Source: Psococerastis gibbosa (lineage: Eukaryota > Arthropoda > Insecta > Psocodea > Psocidae). From it: a stretch of DNA of 64,000 nt. The stretch lies in the NCBI GenBank assembly GCA_963971405.1, contig OZ020484.1:33378770-33442769 (forward strand), given 5' to 3'. How positions within the stretch are numbered: the first letter of the stretch is position 1; every line of letters begins with the position of its first letter. The notes beneath the pieces are model-generated. The model did no database searches, was not told where the DNA came from, and saw nothing but the letters and a program-made list of their open reading frames with translations. The translations under genes and the position numbers were made by a program. Of the stretch, positions 36,001 to 43,740 are shown in pieces.

Positions 36001-39000
36001 TCGACTTTCATCTGTTTCTATTTCAGGCATAGGAAAATTTTTGAATTGTTTTTCCGGTCAAAACAATTTTCGAGCTCTCACCCATGTGGACCCCAGCAGA
36101 GATATCATGGTGGTGCATACCTTCAGGTTCATCAGCATGTTGGGCATTCTCATGGGCCACAGGTTTATTGCGGAAGGTGCGGCGCCTACGTTCAACCCGT
36201 CGTACCATGAGGAAGTAAGAGTTTCATTGTACAATACAATAGTATTATATTTATTTTATATTAGTTTTCCTTCAAAAGTTAGGTTATGCAATGGTTTCAG
36301 AGCTAACATAAAGGTACTAGGGCTAAAAATATAAAGTACCTAACTATAATATATTTGTACTCTATGGGTTATTCATATGTAGATTCAAAGATGGAACAAT
36401 AAAATCTGGGCTAATGGGTCCCGATTGACCTAAAATCGTACATCCAAACTGCAAACGTTTCGATGCGGTGCAGTCGTAGCAGTATGAAATTAACATGGAT
36501 CTCATCCTGCTAGCTATACGTAGCTAACTAACTTACTAACACCTTATTTCTCCCGAATGGGCCAATTTTTATTTTCTTCCCTTTATGTTTCAGATGGTTA
36601 GCAACCCAATGGTAATTTACCTAGTCATTGGACCTGTATTAGTTGTGGATACATTCTTCTTTCTCAGCGGATTTTTAACAGCCAACCAAATTTTCAGGGA
36701 ATTCGACACGGGAAGTTTTAAGCTCATGTCGTTCTACCTTCATCGTTACATTAGGTAGGTTAAAACGTTAATTACAATGTTAATTTTCAACGCAACTCTT
36801 TTGAGGTCATCCCAAATTCCAAATGTTTCCTTTATAGGAATTTCGCAGTGGTATAACTTAGGCTATTGACGACACTCGTTGACACATCAACGACGACTGT
36901 TTATCCCTGAGGCCCATAAATAACGCTGGATAGTTAAGCTGGAGAGATCGTGTCCGTAATTGCTGATGTCCTGATGCGAATGGCGCTACAGAAGGGATGG
37001 TTAAGAAACGGAAATTAACATAATTCGGTCATGTTATGAGGAATGAAAAGTATCTCCATCTGCATGTAATAATCCCAGGGAATGATAGAAGGACTGAGGG
37101 CTCCCGATAGAAGAAGAACATCGTTGTTGAAAAACCTGAGGCAGTGGTTTGGCAAGAGCACGACTTCCCTTTTCAGAGCAGCAGTCTCCAAGGTCCAAAT
37201 TGCCATGATGACCCACCAATCTTCGATAGAAGAGGCATTTAAAGAGGTCAAGCTAGCTGAGGCAAGCTTGTAGTATATATATAGCATTGACACAATAATG
37301 TAACATGCGCGTAAGCACGACTTAACCAAGTTCAAGTACGATGGAAGGCCTTGTTAGCGGTAGCTACCATTTTTCGGAAACCCCATTAATTATTGATTAT
37401 TATTGTACTAGGTTGACGCCGGTGTACATGCTGATGGTGGGCTACTACGCGCTTTTCATCCAGCAAGCCAACTCAGGCCCCATGTGGCTGGCCCGGACTT
37501 CAGTTGAACAAGACCGATGTCTCGAAAATTGGTGGACTAACTTGCTGTACCTAAATAATTATATCAACACTAGAGACCTGGTACGATAGTATAGTCTACA
37601 TTTAAATTAAATAAATCCGTCTGTATGTCTTCATATCATGGCTATGTAAATTAATTAATACACTGTAGCTGCAGCGTATTTATGAACCGTAAGTAAATCG
37701 CAATGCTTTGTTAGCAGCTACAGTTGGGGGAGGGGGGGGGGGGTGTGAGAGGGTTCTCAACGCCTTGGGCACGCAGCAGTGATTGAAAATTATCCGATAA
37801 TGTTGTAACATAGCCTGTAGCAATTGCGGTACTGTTAAATTGGGATCATTAAAGAGAGGCTATTTTATCAAATTATAGTCAGAAGAGAACATTTTCTCTC
37901 ACTACCAACCACAACCTAAAAGTTTCGCAACCATTTGATAAAGATGAAGCGACAGATTTCAAAATATTTTGCATATTAGGGCCTAGTTGTGCATTTTTGA
38001 CAAAACTAATTCATTTTTGTAATGCAATTTTGCAAATGTAGCCTATGGGAGTTCATGAAAATGCATTAAAAAAATACATGATTTTGCTAAAAGCTGCCTA
38101 GCTGTTTCCCATACTGATTTATTTTGTTATCTATGTAGGCCTACTGCTGTGGAACGAGAAGTTAATTAATTTGGTCATAAAGGCTCTATGATTCCTTGCT
38201 TATATAATATTTTTGAAAATTGTCACTAAAAAAATACTCAAACTTTAAATATTGCAGCTGCACAGTTTCATTACATAGGCCTACTTGAAATTTGCTAGTA
38301 GGTACCCTGTATAAATTCAATTATGCAACCTAGGTAGTAAAACAAGTGAAAAATTTAGAGGTTTTTTCTCATTATTCTATTCTATTTTTCCTCTTTTGGA
38401 CACATTGCCAACTAAAATGTCTATTTGCTATTGTTTGCAGTGCATGTTCCAGTCCTGGCATCTAGCATGTGACTTCCACTTCTTGTTGGTAGCCCCAGCT
38501 TTGGTCTACTTCTTGTGGAAAAAACCAAAATATGCCATTGCCTGTATTTTCGGTCTCATCGCCATCTGCGCTGCAACTTTATTTAGTTTGACATTTATTT
38601 ATGAACTGGATCCAATAATACTGACATATAAGTCGTAAGTATTTGATACTAAAGTAAGTTTAATATCTATTGCCCATAACTATGGATGAAGAATTATTAG
38701 AACCTATAGGAGGGCTTACATAAATAATAGTTTTAACCACTATCTATGCAAACTACCGTCCCCTCGCATCCTCAATTGAAGGTCCAACGGCAGACTCCGA
38801 CTCCGAAATAAGCTTATTTTCTGTATGTTGATAAAATTAGGCTAATCTAATATTAACTTTTTTTACAGTGTTGTTGCCGATTTAGGAGCCGACCCAACAT
38901 TCCGTATAACATACATCCCAACACACACTCGATACATTCCCTACCTCATTGGCATTCTCGCATCCTACGCCTACTACAAGAGAAAAGCCATTGGCACGAT

Positions 39001-40695
39001 ATCCAGCAGGTACGTCTACATGGGCGCCGTTCTTGTGTTTATCCTCCTGCACATGCCCATTGCTTCGTCCCTCATCTACTACAGAGCGGACTCTTCCTAC
39101 AACGTCTGGTCCGCGTCCCTATTCGCCGCTCTTCGCAACATACCATGGACGACGGCTCTGGCGATTATGGTGTTCGCTGTAGCGACCAAAAATGCGTACT
39201 ATTTCCAGAATATAATGGAGTGGAAGGCGCTGGCGCCCCTGAGCCGACTGACTTATTCCGTGTATCTCACGCACAGTTGGGTGCAACTTCTCACAACAGC
39301 ATCTCAAAGAACACCCGAGTACAATAGCAATGTTAATTTTGTAAGTATAAAGCACAGTTGCGACACATTTTTTTTTTTTTTATAAAATACTAGCATAATT
39401 AACAAATTTTAGGATTTCTAAGCTCATAGTCCATAGGCTGACCAGAGAAGCATTACACATCGGTTGACTAGCTGTCTGGTTGAAAAAAAAGACATGTCTG
39501 TCGGGTAAAAGCGGGAGGAGGTGTAGTATAGTAGGCTACCCCTGTGCCCTAATAGTGCCCATACTCTTTGGAAACTATAATTTGAGGCAAAGGGCTAGCT
39601 AGACATAGGCACAACAAGGCGGCTCATGCTAAAAGATGGCTGCCGCCTGAAATGGGAATGTATATCTAGCTAGACGAAGATTCCTTCATTTAGTAGCAAT
39701 TTCCTCAAAAAATCCCTATTTTAAAATTTAAGTAGATAATTATATATTTTTTTTAAATAGTATCCGATTGGTCATAACATAAAATTAAAAACAGTTGTAA
39801 CATTAACTCATAGAAGAACTCATAGGCCCTACAGCCTGTTCCTATATACAATGATGTGTTGCTAATACAATATCACCGCAACTTAAAGTTGTATTTTGTT
39901 TTGTTTTTAGGCTTGGTACTTGTTTGGAGACGTTCTTCTAGTTTATGCGCATGCATTCTTCTTCTACATTTTTTATGAAGCTCCTATCCTCCGATTAGAC
40001 AGGACATATCTGACGAAGTGTAAGTGCCATCAATAAATAACTACGTATTATTTAAACTTTACACACTATACCCCCAATGAACGTTTTCGAAAAACTACAA
40101 TATTAGGAAAACTGGTGGTTAATTTCCTGGTGCAGCGCAAGCGGGCCTACTATACCCTTTAGTTTTGACTTGCTCTAGGGTTAAAAATGTAAACCAAACA
40201 ATTTTGCATAACACTCTGCATTCTAAGTTAGGCGGTTATTCCACCGACGTCAATAGTGATAGTGTTGGGGATATTGACGTTGTAGCAGTCATTTTTAGAC
40301 TGTCTTTAATGTCTGCTACCACGTCAATACCACCATTACTATCACTATTGACGTCGGTGGAATAACCGCCTTAATAAAGGAATGGAAAGTACTGTTCAAT
40401 GTTGTACTGTTCAAAATTGTTCTGTTTACATTTTTAACCCCAATAATAAGGAAATGCTAAACGGAATAGTAGACCCACAGATATATACAAATTCTCTGTC
40501 TACTAACACTGTGAATTCTCTGTTACAGCTTTAAAAGTCCCAAAAACTGAAGCTGCGGGGGAAGTGAACAAAGGTTTTTCAGGAAGTGTGCCTGAAGTCT
40601 TTTCGAATGCCGACAAGCCATTTACAATCAGCAGTGGCCCCCACGAGAAATACGGTGAATACTACAAAAGAAAGCAGACCAATGAAGAGCGGTAA
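27061..40695 (+). CDS. nrf-6-like: NRF-6-type membrane acyltransferase, 5' end not found
   Basis: Ten exons join in frame: 27061-27296, 31233-31456, 32102-32187, 36027-36214, 36594-36754, 37412-37580, 38441-38634, 38869-39340, 39911-40019 and 40529-40695. They encode about 668 residues. The first two exons are the cysteine-containing NRF domain (LDASTKLPDGILAGN, FDECL, IFWSVCIPDSCTPQDV). The rest is an acyltransferase-3 multi-pass domain: a first membrane helix in exon 3, VHTFRFISMLGILMGH, VDTFFFLSGFLTANQIF, FYLHRYIR, NWWTNLLYLNNY, WHLACDFHFLL and PLSRLTYSVYLTHSW. Family members are predicted multi-pass proteins; NRF-6 in C. elegans is needed for fluoxetine sensitivity and yolk transport. The enzyme substrate is unknown. 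The signal peptide and the start of the NRF domain are missing because the first exon found opens in mid-codon (phase 1). The exon 3 donor is a weak GTTGGT. An extra exon between 32187 and 36027 cannot be excluded. Confidence 0.88.
27718..28245. mobile_element. compound palindromic element D (outer + inner + inserted retroposon)
   Basis: In intron 1 of the NRF-6-like gene, flanked by TTA on both sides. The outer arms share the 4-nt hinge CCCA (GGCGCCCATTCCACC; the right end reads GGTGCCCATTCCAC). The loop after GTGGTAGCAGACATTCAAGAC carries an inner palindrome at 27789-28041, bordered by TTA/TAA. The right outer arm is broken by a 133 bp insert (28086-28218) between two copies of GTTTTTGTAAATAG. 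Taking out the inner element and the insert leaves 142 bp, the size of simple copies. Confidence 0.9.
28086..28218 (-). mobile_element. retroposed fragment with TAA tail
   Basis: Read on the minus strand, it ends in a (TAA)n tail. It is bordered by the 14-bp direct repeat GTTTTTGTAAATAG (28072-28085 and 28219-28232), the pattern of a LINE or SINE insertion. The minus-strand translation ends TRRHQ-like before the stop. The source family was not identified. Confidence 0.65.
29005..29085 (+). repeat. tRNA-like sequence, probable SINE head or pseudo-tRNA
   Basis: GCCGTGGTGTAGTGGATAAC resembles a pol III A-box region and GGGTCCCATTCCGACC a poor B-box. The B-box lacks the TTCGA core and the acceptor arms do not pair well, so this is not called a tRNA gene. 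Confidence 0.4.
29474..29864. mobile_element. compound palindromic element E (391 bp)
   Basis: In intron 1 of the NRF-6-like gene, flanked by TTA on both sides. The outer arms are GGCGGGGATTCCACCGACCG with middle GCTAGGGCTAAATAC and apical GTGGTAGCAGACATTCAAG. The inner palindrome is 29545-29793 (TTA on its left). Outer minus inner is 142 bp. It is the most intact member of the compound type together with H. Confidence 0.93.
29896..30425 (+). pseudogene. tandem array of four truncated copies of NRF-6 exon 2
   Basis: Four units with heads at about 29896, 30045, 30198 and 30351 (spacing 149, 153, 153 bp) repeat the acceptor region and the first ~80 bp of the true exon at 31233. Units 2-4 can be read DRSVRRRDEI..YVCLPES. 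Each unit then departs into CATGTCCACAGACCAAAAC, where a stop follows. Units 2-4 have lost the acceptor AG used by the true exon (TTTTGGTCG instead of TTTTAGTCG), and unit 1 has a one-base insertion. They are therefore probably dead exon duplicates. A 175-residue ORF running through them is in a different frame and survives because 153 is divisible by three. Confidence 0.85.
30459..31148 (+). mobile_element. M1 element, right end missing
   Basis: Left end TGCTTTCCAATTTATAAATT with the usual M1 interior (G-run at about 30546-30556, AACACCTAAAACATACTTGA, AAATTTCATAAAAATCGATC). It stops in the CAGA tract, losing the last ~125 bp. It lies between unit 4 of the exon array and the true exon: exon-like sequence (CTGCCTCCCTGACACTT) precedes it and TCGAGCAAGCCATGTCC follows it. 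Confidence 0.82.
31712..31880 (+). mobile_element. SINE-T (tRNA-Thr-like head), 5'-truncated
   Basis: ACGACGCCCCGGTTAAG then GGTTCGAATCCCGCCAAGTC (B-box and acceptor side), followed by the same tail as the copies at 57-58 kb (TTTCGGTCATAACTAG, CTCTTCAACCAAAGTTAATT, ATACCATATAATAC). The first ~30 nt of the tRNA-like head are missing. It lies in intron 2 of the NRF-6-like gene. Confidence 0.8.
32530..33225 (+). pseudogene. RTE-type LINE fragment, broken
   Basis: Same family as 17761-18431. Translation with frameshifts gives RLRMVKCYVFPIVLYGMEGW, then after the inserted element FENVKIQANVAHII-like decay, YGHVMRNENYHLLHVIIQGR and LRQWLGRSTTALFRAAVS. Stops and indels are present. It sits inside intron 3 of the NRF-6-like gene and is interrupted by the MITE at 32706-32869. 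Confidence 0.82.
32706..32869. mobile_element. 164 bp MITE, terminal repeat GCCAAGGCCGTAGCC
   Basis: Perfect 15-bp terminal inverted repeats and a TGAC direct repeat on both sides (32702-32705 and 32870-32873). Joining the flanks at TGAC restores the LINE reading ...GWTLTQAMDN. The interior carries long C-runs (about 32730-32738 and 32825-32841). Confidence 0.9.
33226..36026. other. intron 3 remainder, few features
   Basis: 33345-33480 is a partial copy of repeat R2. A tRNA-like GAGTTTGAGTCC motif lies near 33758. A degenerate repeat with palindromic GGAGCTGCAGCTCC units lies at about 35690-35900. No exon is supported. Confidence 0.5.
35690..35905. repeat. short tandem repeats with GAGCTGCAGCTC palindromes
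   Basis: AATCACAAGGTAGCT(C/T)CTGTG, CATCAAAAGT(T/C)GGG(G/A)CGTGTC and AGGAGCTGCAGCTCC occur in two loosely ordered rounds, just upstream of the exon at 36027. No function can be assigned. Confidence 0.55.
36935..37262 (+). pseudogene. RTE-type LINE 3' fragment
   Basis: In the intron between the exons ending at 36754 and starting at 37412. Contains WRDRVRN, MVKKRKL-like, FGHVMRNEKYLHLHVI and LRQWFGKSTTSLFRAAVSKVQ, close to the other two fragments of this LINE. It is 5'-truncated with frameshifts. Confidence 0.8.
40178..40441. mobile_element. larger inverted repeat enclosing element F
   Basis: The left arm GGGTTAAAAATGTAAACC then AAACAATTTTG (40178-40207) is mirrored by CAAAATTGTTCTGTTTACAT then TTTTAACCC (40410-40441). 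Element F with its TTA duplication lies between the arms. It sits in the last intron of the NRF-6-like gene. Confidence 0.7.
40231..40370. mobile_element. palindromic element F (140 bp)
   Basis: Flanked by TTA on both sides (40228-40230, 40371-40373). Both ends read GGCGGTTATTCCACCGACGT, so the hinge GTTA is mirrored; apical GTAGCAGTCATTTTTAGAC / TTAATGTCTGCTACCACG. It is located in the last intron of the NRF-6-like gene, so a transcript can form a ~60 bp stem. Confidence 0.95.
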
Positions 40696-41011
40696 AAGTT
40701 CCATGACGTTATAGATTGAATTAAAGAAGCCATTCGGAAGGAGCTTAAAATTTACTTCATAAGTCTCAATTTTCAAGCATATCGCATCCTACAAAGATAG
40801 CAACTTAGGTTTTGGATAGTCACTGTATTGCGATAAGAAAATAATTGTATGCGTGTGTGTGCATGATAAAAAATTATGTGATTTAGGGTTGATTAGACAT
40901 TAGGCTAATTTAAGTCATTACAGATAATTTATAGAATTACTGACTTTATTGTCTTAACCACCGTTATGTCCTAATAATTACACAAGTAGGTATCAGTTAT
41001 AAAAGTAATAG

Positions 41012-41190
41012 GGCCTTCGATGGCATGATGGTAGCTTGCTCGTACTTGTGCTAGTCTCTACGCATCGTGCAATCGGAGAACTGTCGTAACTCAGCACAGA
41101 TATTACGTACAGAGGCGACTGAAGAGGTTATTCGGATACATTCAGTGAATTGTTTGTATGCAAGTAATCTTTTTATTTTAAAAAAAATAT
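41012..41190 (+). mobile_element. SINE-B
   Basis: CGATGGCATGATGGTAGCTT, AGTCTCTACGCATCGTGC, AGGCGACTGAAGAGG, CGGATACATTCAGTGAATTG and an A-rich tail. Copies are also at 48945-49129, 60001-60182 and, inverted, 51243-51388. The start resembles a pol III A-box, but no standard B-box is seen. Confidence 0.85.
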
Positions 41191-41263
41191 AGAGAAATAT
41201 AGATTATATGATGGCATGCCCACCACAGAATTCAATTAAATGCACCGCTTATTAAAGACCTAC

Positions 41264-41402
41264 GGCGCAAATTCCACCGACCTCGTATTTGATAGTCAGC
41301 ATGACATTGACGTGGTAGCAGACATTAAAGACAGTCTAAAAATGTCTGCTACCACTCAATGTCATGCTGACTATAAAAAACGAGGTCGGTGGAATTTGCG
41401 CC
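41264..41402. mobile_element. palindromic element G (139 bp)
   Basis: Flanked by TAC on both sides (41261-41263, 41403-41405). Both ends read GGCGCAAATTCCACCGACCT, so the hinge CAAA is mirrored. The arm middle is GATAGTCAGCATGACATTG, apical GTGGTAGCAGACATTAAAGA. Confidence 0.95.
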
Positions 41403-41706
41403 TACTTGCAGGGCCCATTCAACCTTGTCACATGAAATTCAGCCGTTGGCCAACTGGTACATGTACATCGATGTAAAACGCACCAGTTACAAGTGTCAAG
41501 CGGACAAGCTAAGACATGCATACCATTGACAGATTGTAACAGACGGGAGCTCGACTTAACCCAGTTCATCCCTGGGGCAAAGCTACTACGACAGTTGATG
41601 GAAAAGGTGAATTACTACATCATTGACCTTAGAAAAGAGTATTGGAACTTTTTCGATCGATAGGTATATACGTTTCCTCACAATCATGGCTAAGCTGATG
41701 CTTAAG

Positions 41707-43239
41707 TTATTTTCTTGCCGTAATATAATGGTGCTTAAATTTAGACAATACATGAGGAGCAATAATTACTGACATGAAACAATATTGGGCGTCATTTACA
41801 TCGGCCCTTACATCACAAACAGTTGCTTCTCGTTGAAGCCATTGATACTCCTCTCCGCCATTAAGCACTCGTATGTCAAGTTGTTGCAACCCCGAAGAAC
41901 GCAAAATTGCTTTCTCTATTTGCATTTTAAGGTCATCAAGACCTTTTTGCTTCACAGCGGAAACAAGCAAGGTGCCAGACCATTCTTCAGTGTCCAAATT
42001 TGGCACCAAGTCAACCTTATTGCCCACTTCAACAATATTGTTCATCGTTTCTTCAGTCAAATTTAAACTCTGCAACGTCTCAATCACATGGTCTTTCTGT
42101 GCTTTAGCATCAGGATGACTAGCGTCCCTAATGTGTACGATTACGTCAGCAAGAAGAGCGTCTTCGAGGGTTGCAACAAAACTCTCCAGTAATGTTGTGG
42201 GAATATCAGACATAAAACCAATAGTATCAACGAAAAGAACTTTTAGGCCAGACGGTAGGTAACCTTTGTGAACTGTGACGTCTAGGGTTGCAAATAAGAC
42301 ATCTTTAGGCATAAGATTTTCCTCACCTGTAAGAGCTTTGATCAGAGAAGTTTTACCGGCATTTGTATAGCCGACAACAGCTACTACAAGCATATGACTT
42401 CGCCTACGTTTACGGCGAAGCAAATCTCTTTGACTGCGAAGAGTTTCGATAGCATTACGGATCTTTTTCTCTTTCTCTCTTAGAATATTATGTTGAAATT
42501 CAATATATGTTTCCCCACTACTTCCTGTAAAATGATCGCCTGGCTGTTGACTATGAACACGACCTCGAAGATATGGAATCTCAGCCAGTTTCAACTGTAA
42601 TTTGGCTTCCCGTGACACTGCATGCTCACGGAAAATTTGAAGAACTATTGTGTAGCGGTCATAAACAGGTATTTTAAATAAATTCTCCAGAAAACTCCTC
42701 TGAACGCCCTTTAAGATGTCAACGCTAATAAACACGGCTGATACTGATTTTTGTTGTTGTACTAATTCCTTTAGCTTTTCTAAATTACCTTGGCCAAATA
42801 GGGTAGACTTATCAAGGGATAATAGAGATATCGTCAGCTGGTCAGCAACTGTCCACATATTTAACGTTTTTATCAACGATACGGATTCAGCTAGTTGAAG
42901 CTCTGGAGTAGTGTTTCGCTTCTTGTTAGCCCCCCATTTCACAAAAGGCTGGATTACTAACACATTGTGTCCCATATCCGGAACACGAAAACTTCGGTTC
43001 AAAATCTCTTGGTAGGCTGAATCTGATGAATCTTCGTCTTCACCATCAACTTCCCACTGGTCAGTTTCAGATTCTGGATCATTAACGGTAGATTTGCTTT
43101 TTGAGAATTTATTTGGAGATCGAAAGTTTTTCTTAAAAAGAACCGGACATGTTTTAAATTTGCTGACATTGCCTGGCTTAATTTTGGTAGCCAATAATTG
43201 AGATTTCCTTAAAAAACGTAAAGATTTCACAACGAACAT
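41707..43239 (-). CDS. GTPBP6: GTPBP6-like HflX-family GTPase
   Basis: A single exon of 510 codons. The first ~50 residues are basic and poor in acidic residues, as in a mitochondrial targeting peptide, followed by an acidic stretch (about 58-73). The HflX N-terminal domain follows (about 90-220, VADQLTISLLSLDKSTLFGQGN), then a basic coiled linker ending RRKRRR. The G domain has G1 GYTNAGKTS (290-298), G2 FATLD (316-320), G3 DTIGF (338-342), G4 NKVD (407-410) and SA (427-428). Length matches animal GTPBP6 (about 510-520). HflX proteins bind large ribosomal subunits and split or help mature ribosomes; the animal protein acts in mitochondria. The start is the first ATG after an in-frame upstream stop region. 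Divergently arranged with the first aminotransferase gene. Absence of introns is unusual beside its intron-rich neighbours and could reflect an old retrocopy, but the frame is intact. Confidence 0.94.
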   Translation of the reverse strand: MFVVKSLRFLRKSQLLATKIKPGNVSKFKTCPVLFKKNFRSPNKFSKSKSTVNDPESETDQWEVDGEDEDSSDSAYQEILNRSFRVPDMGHNVLVIQPFVKWGANKKRNTTPELQLAESVSLIKTLNMWTVADQLTISLLSLDKSTLFGQGNLEKLKELVQQQKSVSAVFISVDILKGVQRSFLENLFKIPVYDRYTIVLQIFREHAVSREAKLQLKLAEIPYLRGRVHSQQPGDHFTGSSGETYIEFQHNILREKEKKIRNAIETLRSQRDLLRRKRRRSHMLVVAVVGYTNAGKTSLIKALTGEENLMPKDVLFATLDVTVHKGYLPSGLKVLFVDTIGFMSDIPTTLLESFVATLEDALLADVIVHIRDASHPDAKAQKDHVIETLQSLNLTEETMNNIVEVGNKVDLVPNLDTEEWSGTLLVSAVKQKGLDDLKMQIEKAILRSSGLQQLDIRVLNGGEEYQWLQREATVCDVRADVNDAQYCFMSVIIAPHVLSKFKHHYITARK

Positions 43240-43740
43240 TGTTTACACAACAAATGCAGACGACAAGTCGACATACAAAAAAATACTTTTTTCTGTTCCC
43301 ACGTTATTTATAAACAACATTCAAAGTTTGAAGTTTCCGTGTTTACTTTTTTTCTATATTAATTTTTATTATTCAGGTACGTAATTTCTTCTTCAAAATG
43401 CTTAGTTAGTTGGTAGCATTTTAAAAAAAATGAAATTAATACAAACAAAAGTATTATAAATATTAGAATGTAATATAAAAGCTAACAAATCAAATTACTT
43501 GACGTCTGGGCCTTATGACGTATTTCGGTATTTCTATCTACTCTTTACTTTCCGCTGCACTCCGCAGAGCAGAGTAGATAGCCCGTAGAACAAGAAGAAA
43601 GAAGAGACCGTCCTTCAAATTAGTATTTTTTACGTGTTGTAAAATGCGCCGTAATTATTAAATTGCCTAAAAGTAATTGCATTTACAAGTGTTTAGTGTT
43701 TCAGCCGCTTTTACGCCATTTTTAATTAGTCTAGTCTACC
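43240..43740. promoter_or_regulatory. shared intergenic region between two divergent genes
   Basis: The 501 bp between the two start codons should hold both 5' ends and promoters. TGACGTC (43499-43505) and TGACGTA (about 43516-43522) resemble CRE half-sites. An inverted repeat TCTATCTACTCT ... AGAGTAGATAG lies at 43533-43581. No TATA box was assigned. The assignment is positional. Confidence 0.5.

Larger units (their letters stand above)
40696..41706. other. between NRF-6-like stop and GTPBP6 stop (convergent)
   Basis: Contains a possible ATTAAA signal at 40720-40725, a SINE-B copy (41012-41190) and palindromic element G (41264-41402). Nothing else was recognised. Confidence 0.6.

Noticed and set aside
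35933..36334. 133-codon ORF read as a single gene
   Set aside because: It is exon 4 of the NRF-6-like gene (36027-36214) plus intronic read-through; exon borders fit AG and GT sites and phase.
42716..42898. forward ORF inside the GTPase gene
   Set aside because: Antisense shadow of the 510-codon GTPBP6 frame.
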